In this document: one piece after another, positions 1 through 6,025 of the stretch
Layout: each line of letters begins with the position of its first letter
How positions within the stretch are numbered: the stretch's first letter is position 1
From: an uncultured bacterium
GTDB lineage: Bacteria > Patescibacteriota > Minisyncoccia > Phycocordibacterales > UBA2100
Reading direction: 5' to 3'
Length of the DNA stretch: 12,864 nt
Assembly (NCBI GenBank): GCA_903881205.1
Contig: CAIRSC010000045.1
Coordinates: 1 to 12,864, forward strand
Notes under the pieces: model-generated
Seen by the model: only the letters and a program-made list of their open reading frames with translations
Databases searched by the model: none
What the model was told of the DNA's origin: nothing
Position numbers and translations under genes: made by a program

Positions 1-1937
1 AGCGGGGCGTGTTCGATATCCTGCTTCTTCTTCGGCACGATGCCGTTGGCAATGAGGATGTGTTCGAATTCCTCGCGCTCAAGTGTCTCTACCTCCACAA
101 GCTTCTCTGCGATCGCATTGAGTGCCGCACGATGAGTCTTCATCACGGTCTCTGCTTTCTTGTAGGCTCCCGAAATAATTCGTTTCACCTCCGCATCGAT
201 CGCATTGGCCACTTCTTGCGACTGTTCTCCCGTGACTCCTTCGCCGAACATCGCACGTTGGGCACCGACATCAAATGCGATCGGTCCCATCTTGTCGGAC
301 ATGCCGTAGCGAGCGACCATGTTGCGTGCGAGATTACTGAGCACCTGCAGATCATTCGATGCTCCGGTCGTAATATCACCGAATACCATTTTTTCTGCGA
401 TGTATCCGCCAAGCGAGACCGCGATATCGTCGAGGAATTCCTTGCGCGACTGCATCTTGCGATCTTCGAGCGGGAGCTTGAGCGTGTAGCCCGCCGCCCG
501 ACCGCGGCTGATGATCGAGATCTTGTGCACCGGATCGGCATATGGAAGCACCGATGCGATGAGTGCGTGGCCGGCCTCGTGATATGCCGTAATCTCCTTC
601 TCTTTTTTATTCAGCACGTGAGATTTTCGTTCCGGACCAAGCATGACCTTCTCGATACTACGAATCAGATCGTACTGAGTCACCTCTTTGCGATCTTCGC
701 GGGCCGCGAGAATGGCTGCTTCGTTCATCAGATTCGCGAGGTCCGCGCCCGAGAATCCGGGCGTTCGCTCGGCGATGACTGTGAGTTTTACATCGGGGCC
801 CATCGGCTTGGTGCGGGAATGTGTTTTCAATATCTCTTCTCGGTCCTTGCGGTCTGGCAGATCGATCATCACGCGACGATCGAATCGTCCTGGTCGTAGC
901 AGCGCCGGGTCGAGGACATCCGGTCTATTCGTAGCGGCCATGATGATCACGCTCTCGTTGGGCTCGAAGCCGTCCATTTCCACGAGAATCTGGTTGAGCG
1001 TCTGTTCGCGCTCGTCGTTGCCGCCTCCCACTCCCGTGCCGCGCACGCGCCCGACGGCATCAATTTCATCCATAAAAATGATCGCGGGGGCTGCTTTCTT
1101 GGCGGTGAGAAAAAGATCGCGCACACGTGAGGCACCCACACCTACGAACATCTCGACGAATTCCGATCCCGAGATCGAGAAGAACGGCACACCTGCCTCC
1201 CCCGCTACCGCACGTGCGAGCAGGGTCTTGCCGGTGCCCGGACCACCCATGAGGAGTACTCCTTTCGGAATACGCGCACCGATTTGAATAAATTTTTTCG
1301 GATTTTTGAGGAAGTCGACTATCTCGGTGAGCTCTTGTTTCGCTTCTTTGGCTCCTGCAACATCGGCGAACGTCACTTTTTGCGCCGTATCTTCCGGACG
1401 AATGAGTCGCGCCATCGATTTACCGAAGGTGAATGCTTGCATGCCGCCGGCGCCTCCGCGCAACTGCCGCGAGAGATACCAGATCACACCGAAGAGAAGC
1501 AGTGCGGGGATCAAGATCGGGGCGAGTTCGAGGAACCAGAATCGCGCACCGGTTTCATCCTGGACCTTGATCGATACTGCCGCGAGCTTGGCCGGTGGTA
1601 CCTGATAGTCGGAGAGCGTTTGTGTGAGCGAACTCTCGGTCTCTTTGCGCGAGGTCTTGGTGGATTTGTCGGCATAGGTCGCAGTAATGTTGTCGCCGGC
1701 AACTTCGATCGAGGTGATATTCCCCGCCGTGATGTCACTTGCGATCTGCGAGATCGGAACCACCGGAGTGGTGCCCGAGAGATACTGTCGTACGAATGAG
1801 TAACCGATCGAGATCACGAGGAAGATCGCAAATGCGACCGCGAGCTGCACCCACAGACTTGTGTTTGGCGGCGGGACGTCTTTTCCGTCTTTTTTAATAG
1901 GTGGCTTTGGTGCTGGTTTTTTGTTGGAGTGAGGCAT
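1..1937 (-). CDS. ftsH: ATP-dependent zinc metalloprotease FtsH (C-terminal end cut by window edge)
   Basis: Membrane-bound AAA+ protease that unfolds and degrades membrane and short-lived cytosolic proteins. 645 codons are visible without a stop, close to the whole family length (E. coli FtsH is 644 aa), so only a short tail is missing. Seen in order: a Lys/Pro-rich N-terminus, TM helix about residues 27-47, an extracytoplasmic segment, TM helix about 131-153, then the AAA domain with Walker A GGPGTGKT (231-238), Walker B IIFMDEID, and the SRH segment ending LLRPGRFDRR. The zinc site is HEAGH at 453-457 with the third ligand probably Asp529 in GASNDL. Family members usually read GPPGTGKT; the first Pro is Gly here. 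The ATG at 1937 is chosen because a perfect TATAAT lies 8 nt upstream, which fits a leaderless mRNA. Divergent from smpB. Identification is very secure. Confidence 0.97.
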   Translation of the reverse strand, partial: MPHSNKKPAPKPPIKKDGKDVPPPNTSLWVQLAVAFAIFLVISIGYSFVRQYLSGTTPVVPISQIASDITAGNITSIEVAGDNITATYADKSTKTSRKETESSLTQTLSDYQVPPAKLAAVSIKVQDETGARFWFLELAPILIPALLLFGVIWYLSRQLRGGAGGMQAFTFGKSMARLIRPEDTAQKVTFADVAGAKEAKQELTEIVDFLKNPKKFIQIGARIPKGVLLMGGPGTGKTLLARAVAGEAGVPFFSISGSEFVEMFVGVGASRVRDLFLTAKKAAPAIIFMDEIDAVGRVRGTGVGGGNDEREQTLNQILVEMDGFEPNESVIIMAATNRPDVLDPALLRPGRFDRRVMIDLPDRKDREEILKTHSRTKPMGPDVKLTVIAERTPGFSGADLANLMNEAAILAAREDRKEVTQYDLIRSIEKVMLGPERKSHVLNKKEKEITAYHEAGHALIASVLPYADPVHKISIISRGRAAGYTLKLPLEDRKMQSRKEFLDDIAVSLGGYIAEKMVFGDITTGASNDLQVLSNLARNMVARYGMSDKMGPIAFDVGAQRAMFGEGVTGEQSQEVANAIDAEVKRIISGAYKKAETVMKTHRAALNAIAEKLVEVETLEREEFEHILIANGIVPKKKQDIEHAP

Positions 1938-1945
1938 ATCGCAGG

Positions 1946-1974
1946 ATTATACAGTAGTTGCTGAGTAATGAAAA
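1946..1974 (-). promoter_or_regulatory. ftsH promoter, probably leaderless transcript
   Basis: On the minus strand a perfect -10 TATAAT (1951-1946) is preceded at 17 bp by TTTTCA (1974-1969), which matches 4 of 6 positions of the TTGACA consensus. Only 8 nt separate the -10 from the ftsH ATG, so transcription should begin at or within a base or two of the start codon. No Shine-Dalgarno site is present. The start site is inferred, not measured. Confidence 0.65.
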
Positions 1975-2009
1975 AATAGTACCTGTTATGAAGAAAGTCT
2001 CGGTGAAGT

Positions 2010-2015
2010 TATAGT
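2010..2015 (+). promoter_or_regulatory. -10 box of smpB, probably leaderless transcript
   Basis: TATAGT (5 of 6 matches to TATAAT) ends 6 nt before the smpB ATG, so the transcript should start at or near the start codon. The -35 region is poor; the best candidate is TTATGA at 1986-1991 with an 18-bp spacer. There is no Shine-Dalgarno site. The box lies in the 84-bp gap shared with the divergent ftsH promoter. Confidence 0.5.
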
Positions 2016-2021
2016 GTCGAT

Positions 2022-2465
2022 ATGGCCACGGTACAAAACAAAAAGGTTGGATTTGATTACACGATCCTCGAGGAGATCGAGGCGGGTATGGAATTGTTCG
2101 GATACGAAGTGAAGTCGCTACGCGCCGGACACGGCAGCCTCAAGGGCGCGCGCGTGGTCGCACGCGGTGGCGAAGCCTATCTCGTGGGCGCCACGATACC
2201 TGCCTTCCAGCCTGCCAATGCTCCAAAATCATACGACCCGGAACGGACCCGTAAACTACTGCTCAGCACCAAAGAAATAGCCTATGTGGCTTCAGCTGAG
2301 GGAGAGAAGGGGTTGACAATTGTGCCAATTAAGGTGTATAATAAAGGGAGGAATCTGAAGCTGCTCATCGCCATAGCCAAGGGTAAGAAGGTGCAGGACA
2401 AACGTCAGAGCATCAAAGCTCGGGATGAGAAACGGAACATCGATCGCACGTTGAAATCTAAATAA
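2022..2465 (+). CDS. smpB: SsrA-binding protein SmpB
   Basis: Small RNA-binding protein that binds the tRNA-like part of tmRNA and brings it to stalled ribosomes for trans-translation. The 147-aa product has the full family layout: an N-terminal strand with ILEEIEAGMELFGYEVKSLR, the central beta-barrel with SLKGARV and the GEAYLVGATIPAF stretch, the VPIKVYNKGRNLKLLIAIAKGKK core, and the basic C-terminal tail DKRQSIKARDEKRNIDRTLK that enters the mRNA channel. Length is normal for the family (about 145-160 aa). The start is set by the -10 box 6 nt upstream. The partner tmRNA gene follows 134 bp downstream. Unusually, residues near LTIVPIKVYN are encoded by AT-rich codons that also form a consensus promoter, probably for ssrA. 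Confidence 0.97.
   Translation: MATVQNKKVGFDYTILEEIEAGMELFGYEVKSLRAGHGSLKGARVVARGGEAYLVGATIPAFQPANAPKSYDPERTRKLLLSTKEIAYVASAEGEKGLTIVPIKVYNKGRNLKLLIAIAKGKKVQDKRQSIKARDEKRNIDRTLKSK
2313..2342 (+). promoter_or_regulatory. consensus sigma70-type promoter inside smpB, probably for ssrA
   Basis: Perfect TTGACA (2313-2318), an 18-bp spacer, then perfect TATAAT (2337-2342), on the strand of ssrA. It is the strongest promoter-like sequence I found in the window. It lies inside the smpB reading frame in a locally AT-rich patch using TTG, ACA, ATT, AAT and AAA codons. A transcript starting near 2350 would carry about 250 nt of leader, with the 3' end of smpB and two hairpins, before the mature tmRNA. 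tmRNA is an abundant RNA, so an own strong promoter makes sense. The function is inferred from position. Confidence 0.65.
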
Positions 2466-2496
2466 TCGGAGTACCTCATATCACGTCTTCGCTCGG

Positions 2497-2524
2497 ACGA
2501 AATAAAAGTGAACTTTTATTTCGT
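2497..2524. repeat. 13-bp perfect inverted repeat between smpB and ssrA
   Basis: Arms 2497-2509 and 2512-2524 are perfect reverse complements around a 2-nt centre. As RNA it would fold to a 12-bp AU-rich stem with a UGAA tetraloop. The T-rich part is inside the 3' arm rather than after it, so it is not a classical intrinsic terminator. It could be a processing site in the pre-tmRNA, an mRNA-end stabiliser for smpB, or a protein-binding palindrome. Confidence 0.6.
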
Positions 2525-2566
2525 ATCCTCGTTAGCCGTGATAGTCAACCATTTTCTCCAGCCGGT

Positions 2567-2602
2567 CCCCACCCGCGATTCAGAAATGAATCGTGGGTGG
2601 GG
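2567..2602 (+). repeat. long hairpin overlapping the 5' end of tmRNA
   Basis: Arms 2567-2582 and 2587-2602 pair over 16 positions with a single G-U wobble (2575 with 2594), closed by a GAAA tetraloop at 2583-2586. The 3' arm takes in the first three bases of mature tmRNA (2600-2602), so this stem and the tmRNA acceptor stem cannot both form fully. A further helix CCGGT (2562-2566) with ACTGG (2607-2611) would extend it across an internal bulge. No U-run follows, so it is not a terminator. A role in 5' maturation is inferred. Confidence 0.6.
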
Positions 2603-3001
2603 GGTGACTGGCTTCGACAGGGAAATCGGTGTGTGTTTGCGCGTCGCGGAATCGGACGAATTCCTAAAAACGTCTAAAATTCTAAGTGCAACCAAAACTG
2701 CACGTGGCGTTCTGTCACCTATCCAGATGGCAGATCTCCAGCCCGCTTACGCTCTCGTAGCCTAAGCGCCGTCCGCCAGCCCCATGCTTGATATGGGCTG
2801 ACCGGGCGTTAAATCATTCAAGCACTCGCGTGCAGTGTCCCCTGCTCACGTAAGATTGCGGACTAGGTGGATCATGATTCTGTTTTTCTCATACATGATC
2901 CTCCGAACTGAGACCTCGGTCTCTACAAGAAAATCTACGCAACGTAGAAACACTCACACACTTTTCTTTGGACTCGGGTTCAATTCCCGACACCTCCACC
3001 A
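2600..3001 (+). ncRNA. ssrA: transfer-messenger RNA (tmRNA)
   Basis: Frees stalled ribosomes by acting first as an alanyl-tRNA and then as an mRNA for a degradation tag. The 5' end GGGGGTG (2600-2606) pairs with CACCTCC (2991-2997) to make the 7-bp acceptor stem, including one G-U pair. The D-arm analogue CTGGCTTCGACAG follows. At the 3' end the T arm TCGGG TTCAATT CCCGA is intact, then a discriminator A and an encoded CCA (2999-3001). The 402-nt length is normal for a one-piece tmRNA. An open tag frame ends in TAA at 2763-2765. It lies directly after smpB. The ends are set by the acceptor pairing and should be exact to a base or two. Confidence 0.95.
2688..2765 (+). other. tmRNA tag-peptide reading frame
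   Basis: The likely resume codon is GCA at 2688, in the context TCTAAGT-GCA, typical of tmRNA resume sites. The frame runs 25 sense codons to TAA at 2763. The encoded tag starts ATKTARGVL and ends PAYALVA. The terminal YALVA is close to the YALAA end of the E. coli tag, the part read by ClpXP and other proteases. If an internal GCA at 2700 were the resume codon, the tag would be 21 aa with the same end. Either is at the long end of the known range (E. coli encodes 10 aa). Confidence 0.75.
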
Positions 3002-3012
3002 AAATAAATATC

Positions 3013-3039
3013 AGCGCCTATGGGGCGCTTTTATTTTTT
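3013..3039 (+). terminator. intrinsic terminator of ssrA
   Basis: Stem AGCGCC (3013-3018) with GGCGCT (3024-3029), a 5-nt loop, and the T-rich tail TTTATTTTTT. It starts 12 nt after the tmRNA CCA, just where the tmRNA transcript should end. Confidence 0.85.
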
Positions 3040-3068
3040 GAACTCTTCATAAATACCAATTTTCGATT

Positions 3069-3077
3069 TGCTATAAT
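3069..3077 (+). promoter_or_regulatory. extended -10 promoter, probably leaderless transcript
   Basis: TG-C-TATAAT: an extended -10 with a perfect hexamer at 3072-3077. The ATG at 3085 follows after 7 nt, so the mRNA should begin at the start codon. There is no convincing -35, which an extended -10 can compensate. No Shine-Dalgarno site is present. Confidence 0.65.
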
Positions 3078-3084
3078 TTCCAGT

Positions 3085-3429
3085 ATGTTCGGCGTACGAA
3101 AGACCATCCATGCCGCATTCCCCTTCCTCCTGATCGCTTCCGTTGTGTTCCTCATGCCGGGTCCGGGGCTCGCCAGCCTCGCCATACCCGACAACGAACA
3201 GGACGCGGCCGTTTCTATATCAGATTCCGTACATGCAAGTAAGCGGCTGCTTGGCGATTCTTGGCAAAAAATTACTGACATCGTGCAGACCGTTTCGCTT
3301 TCAAAACGTCCGCATGCTGAATTTATAGACCTTATAGAACAGTCTCCTACGTCGCCGGAACTCCGTATATCTCAGTCGAATAATATTCGTGGTCCGCCGG
3401 CTGTATATGTCCAATCCTCATTAACCTAA
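3085..3429 (+). CDS. small exported protein of unknown function
   Basis: A 114-aa protein. Residues 1-30 look like a signal peptide or membrane anchor: basic MFGVRKTIH, a hydrophobic core AAFPFLLIASVVFLM, then a small-residue stretch PGPGLASLA. The mature part is polar, carries no Cys, contains a possible short helix around KRLLGDSWQKITDIVQTV, and ends in a low-complexity tail. I recognise no domain. The frame is open further upstream into the tmRNA, but the extended -10 box 7 nt before 3085 fixes the start there. It sits between the ssrA terminator and the next small exported protein, 14 nt away, so the two are probably co-transcribed. Confidence 0.7.
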   Translation: MFGVRKTIHAAFPFLLIASVVFLMPGPGLASLAIPDNEQDAAVSISDSVHASKRLLGDSWQKITDIVQTVSLSKRPHAEFIDLIEQSPTSPELRISQSNNIRGPPAVYVQSSLT

Positions 3430-3443
3430 TTACATAACATACT

Positions 3444-3899
3444 ATGAACAAAAATTACTCTCGTATCGCACTCGCATCGATCGCACTCGCCGGAATGATG
3501 GCAGTTCCCGCATTCGCTGAGACAACAAGCGGCGCCCCTTCGACCACGGCTACCGCTTCAGTTGCAACAAAGATCGCGTGCGTAGGAGCTGCAGTGAACG
3601 CACGTGAGACAGCGATCGGTACGGCAGTCGCTGCGCGGGAAAGTGCGGTGACAGCTGCATACACCGCTCGAGCCACAGCACTGCAACAGGCATACACGGA
3701 GACGACCGCTGCTCAGGTAAAGGCATCAGTGAAGACCGCGTGGGCAAATTACAGCTCGGGAGTAAAGGCTGCAACAAAGGCATGGAAGACCACACAGACA
3801 AGTGCCTGGTCTACATTCCGCACCACAGCGCGTGCGTGTAAGGCACCTGCATCCATTTCAGATTCGGCGAACGCTAATCTCGAAACATCAGGACAGTAG
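3444..3899 (+). CDS. exported Ala-rich helical protein with 11-residue repeats
   Basis: A 151-aa protein of unknown function. Residues 1-25 form a clear signal peptide (MNKNYSR, hydrophobic core, AFA before ETT). Residues 51-127 can be laid out as seven consecutive 11-residue units: VNARETAIGTA, VAARESAVTAA and YTARATALQQA, then four more diverged units with aromatic residues. Single cysteines, Cys46 and Cys132, bracket the repeat block. Such hendecad repeats form long slightly right-handed helices or coiled coils, and the two Cys could make a disulfide closing a helical hairpin or linking subunits; this is inference. No SD site is seen; the gene probably shares the transcript of the gene 14 nt upstream. 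A bidirectional terminator follows. Confidence 0.8.
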   Translation: MNKNYSRIALASIALAGMMAVPAFAETTSGAPSTTATASVATKIACVGAAVNARETAIGTAVAARESAVTAAYTARATALQQAYTETTAAQVKASVKTAWANYSSGVKAATKAWKTTQTSAWSTFRTTARACKAPASISDSANANLETSGQ

Positions 3900-3916
3900 T
3901 ACTCGTACGGCATAAC

Positions 3917-3956
3917 AAAAAAAGCACCCGCATGCAGCGGGCGCTTTTTTTGTTTT
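3917..3956. terminator. bidirectional terminator between convergent genes
   Basis: Stem AAAGC-A-CCCGC (3921-3931) with GCGGG-C-GCTTT (3937-3947) around loop ATGCA. It has one A-C mismatch, a T-run on the right and an A-run on the left, so it works in both directions. It ends the plus-strand small-protein genes and the minus-strand operon that finishes with the PAP2 phosphatase. Confidence 0.85.
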
Positions 3957-4484
3957 CTAACTTGAGATCGAACGATGTATCGCGTGCACCACAACAACTA
4001 CGAAGACGCCCAGCACTGCACCACCGAGAATATCCGACGGATAGTGTACGCCGCCAGCGATGCGCGCGAGACCGACGATGAGACCTGCGGCAAAGAAGGC
4101 ATATGCCACCCGCCTGTTCACGAAGAGAAGTCCGGTGGCAAGTGCGAATATGAATATCGTGTGCCCCGAGGGGAACGATGATGTCGTGTCAGTAATGAGA
4201 TGCGGGATCTGCAGCGCAACGAACGGGCGCGGCCGGTAGTAGAAGAAGTGAATGATCGGCTCGATACCGAATCGCGCAATGATCGCTCCGGCGAATGTGA
4301 GGAGATAACCGTTGAGTTGTTGCCGCTTTGCCAAATACCACGCGGATGCGGCGAGAATAATGAGCGTCGCGAGGATTATGTAGAGCAGATATGTGCCGCA
4401 GAATATGATGAGTGCGTCGAGCCACGCAAAGCGGCCCGAAAAATCATAGATCGCATTGAATACCGTGAGATCGAATGAGTGCAT
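3957..4484 (-). CDS. PAP2-family phosphatase, BcrC-like undecaprenyl-diphosphatase
   Basis: A 175-aa membrane protein with about five to six TM helices. The PAP2 signature is clear: YYRPRPF (82-88), FPSGHT (104-109, His108), and ARIAGGVHYPSD (140-151, with Arg141, His147 and Asp151). The N-terminal layout (FNAIYDFSGRFAWLDALIIF) resembles BcrC, which removes the terminal phosphate of undecaprenyl diphosphate outside the membrane and so recycles the lipid carrier for peptidoglycan and other glycans. The Lys of the classical first motif is absent (His79 is at that place), but BcrC-type proteins also vary there. It starts 15 nt after the stop of the RnfD-like gene, with a weak GAGGG upstream of ATG, so it is probably the last gene of that operon. 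Substrate is inferred; another lipid phosphate is possible. Confidence 0.85.
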   Translation of the reverse strand: MHSFDLTVFNAIYDFSGRFAWLDALIIFCGTYLLYIILATLIILAASAWYLAKRQQLNGYLLTFAGAIIARFGIEPIIHFFYYRPRPFVALQIPHLITDTTSSFPSGHTIFIFALATGLLFVNRRVAYAFFAAGLIVGLARIAGGVHYPSDILGGAVLGVFVVVVVHAIHRSISS

Positions 4485-4499
4485 GTGCCCTCAATACTA

Positions 4500-6020
4500 C
4501 TACGCGAATCCCGGGAAGAAGTCGACCTTGATACGGCGGCGCGGGACGCCCATGTCGTGCAGGGTCTTCTGAAATGCCGTCACCATCGAACGCGGGCCCG
4601 AGACGAAGTACATGCGCTCTTTGTAATCCGGCACTTCGCGTGCGATCATCGCGGCGTCGACATATCCACGCTCGCCGGCCCACGCCGGTGACGTGATCTT
4701 GTCGGTGAGCGTATACACTGTGCGGAATCCGATATTCGCCGCCTGTGCCGCGTCGAATACATCGCGGTACGCGATCTCCCCTTCCGTCTTATTGGAATAA
4801 AACATCACGACATCGCGCCGCTGTTTCGCATCCATCAGATACTTCACCATGCTGCGAAACGGCGTGACCCCGATACCACCGGCAATGAAGACGAGTTTTT
4901 TCTTGGCGCTGCGCGGCAACGTGAAGTCGCCTGCGATGCTTCCCGCGAGGACCGGACTCCCAATCTTGAATGCGGCAAGGTTCACTTTGTAGGTACTCGG
5001 CTTGGCATAGAACTTGATCCCGAGCTTCACGTCGGCCTCGGTTGGCGACGACGCGAGCGTGAAGTAGCGGCGATTGCCGCGTGAGTCGCTTGTGTCCGAT
5101 GCAAGTGTCCACTCGGCATACTGTCCGGGCTTGAATGTCGGCAAGCGGCCGGAGAATATGAATTCATACGTATCGGTCGCGATCGTGCGCACTTCTTTGA
5201 GCTTCAAAATTGCCTTGAACTTCGGACTGATGGCGTACGAAAATATGTTGCCGGCAATGAGGGCCAGCTCGGGCGTGAAGTAGAAGGAAAAGATGTTCGC
5301 CCACGGCGCAAAGAGGAGGCCAACGAATGCGGCATAGAGCATGCGACCCGTTCGGCGCGGTGGGGTCGTGAGCGGCTCGGTGATCATTACGAACGCGAAG
5401 AAAAAGAGTGAAGTGTGTGTCATGGTCGTCGTCAGCGTCGAAAGAATATTCCCGCCCGATACGATGGCAGGCAACACGGTGAACGCGAGCGCGGAAACCA
5501 GGAATGTAAGGACGAGGTCGGTGCGATGGATCTTGCGCACGATCAGGAATCCGCCGACAAGAATGAACGGGAGTAGCGCAAGATTGCCGGCGACCCACCA
5601 CGTGGCCGACATATTAAGAAAGAGTGCGGTCGCCGCGACACCGAATGCCGCCGGATTGAATACGTGCTTGCCGCGGATCGCAAGAATGTATTTTGATGCC
5701 ATCGCGAGCAGCGCCGCCCACGTCAGGAAAAAGAACGACTGATACGGCGAGGCCGGAGCAATGATGAGCGAGAGAATGAGCGCGGTGATAAGAGACGACT
5801 CGGCATTGGCGGGCACTCCCCAAAGCTTCGCCACCGCGATATTGAAAAGCCAGCACACTGCGGCGAGAAATGCAGCGGACGCGAGCAGGTACACCGGATC
5901 GTACGGCAATACGCCGATCAGAGAAAATCCGGCACCGATCGCGAGGAGACCGCCGAGATAGTACACGAGCAGTCGGTACATCGTCGTTTGATTGAGAAAA
6001 TTATCAATGATAGTGAACAT
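4500..6020 (-). CDS. RnfD/NqrB-like membrane protein fused to a FAD/NAD(P) oxidoreductase
   Basis: A 506-aa fusion. Residues about 15-265 are a multi-helix membrane domain of the RnfD/NqrB type, with the conserved segments ITALILSLIIAPASP (78-92), KHVFNPAAFG (118-127) and ITEPLTTPP (213-221, the counterpart of ATDPVTSP). Residues about 268-506 are a ferredoxin-NADP reductase-like module: FAD site RYFTLASSP (318-326), nucleotide loop AGGIGVTPF (380-388), the VSGPRSM motif (473-479), and an aromatic C-terminus FFPGFA. The likely role is to take electrons from cytosolic NAD(P)H through FAD and pass them across the membrane to the flavinylated proteins encoded just upstream. The SGAT motif that carries covalent FMN in true RnfD/NqrB is not visible. 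The start is 5 nt after the FMN_bind stop. Family is secure; electron path is inference. Confidence 0.9.
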   Translation of the reverse strand: MFTIIDNFLNQTTMYRLLVYYLGGLLAIGAGFSLIGVLPYDPVYLLASAAFLAAVCWLFNIAVAKLWGVPANAESSLITALILSLIIAPASPYQSFFFLTWAALLAMASKYILAIRGKHVFNPAAFGVAATALFLNMSATWWVAGNLALLPFILVGGFLIVRKIHRTDLVLTFLVSALAFTVLPAIVSGGNILSTLTTTMTHTSLFFFAFVMITEPLTTPPRRTGRMLYAAFVGLLFAPWANIFSFYFTPELALIAGNIFSYAISPKFKAILKLKEVRTIATDTYEFIFSGRLPTFKPGQYAEWTLASDTSDSRGNRRYFTLASSPTEADVKLGIKFYAKPSTYKVNLAAFKIGSPVLAGSIAGDFTLPRSAKKKLVFIAGGIGVTPFRSMVKYLMDAKQRRDVVMFYSNKTEGEIAYRDVFDAAQAANIGFRTVYTLTDKITSPAWAGERGYVDAAMIAREVPDYKERMYFVSGPRSMVTAFQKTLHDMGVPRRRIKVDFFPGFA

Positions 6021-6025
6021 AAAAA

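Noticed and set aside
9..899. Long plus-strand open frame at the left end
   Set aside because: It is antisense to ftsH, whose AAA and protease motifs read clearly on the minus strand; the plus-strand translation shows no domain.
2600..2606. G-run after the leader hairpin as part of an intrinsic terminator of smpB
   Set aside because: No U-run follows the stem, and the G-run is the tmRNA acceptor strand.
2508..2765. 85-codon plus-strand open frame after smpB
   Set aside because: It runs through the leader and into tmRNA; only its last 25 codons, the tmRNA tag, are meaningful.
2980..3001. tRNA-like T arm and CCA end
   Set aside because: It is the 3' part of tmRNA, not a separate tRNA gene; its acceptor partner is at 2600-2606.
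5600..5620. MSAT near residue 137 of the RnfD-like protein as the FMN attachment motif
   Set aside because: It lacks the Gly and the preceding residues of [ST]GAT, so I would not call it a flavinylation site.
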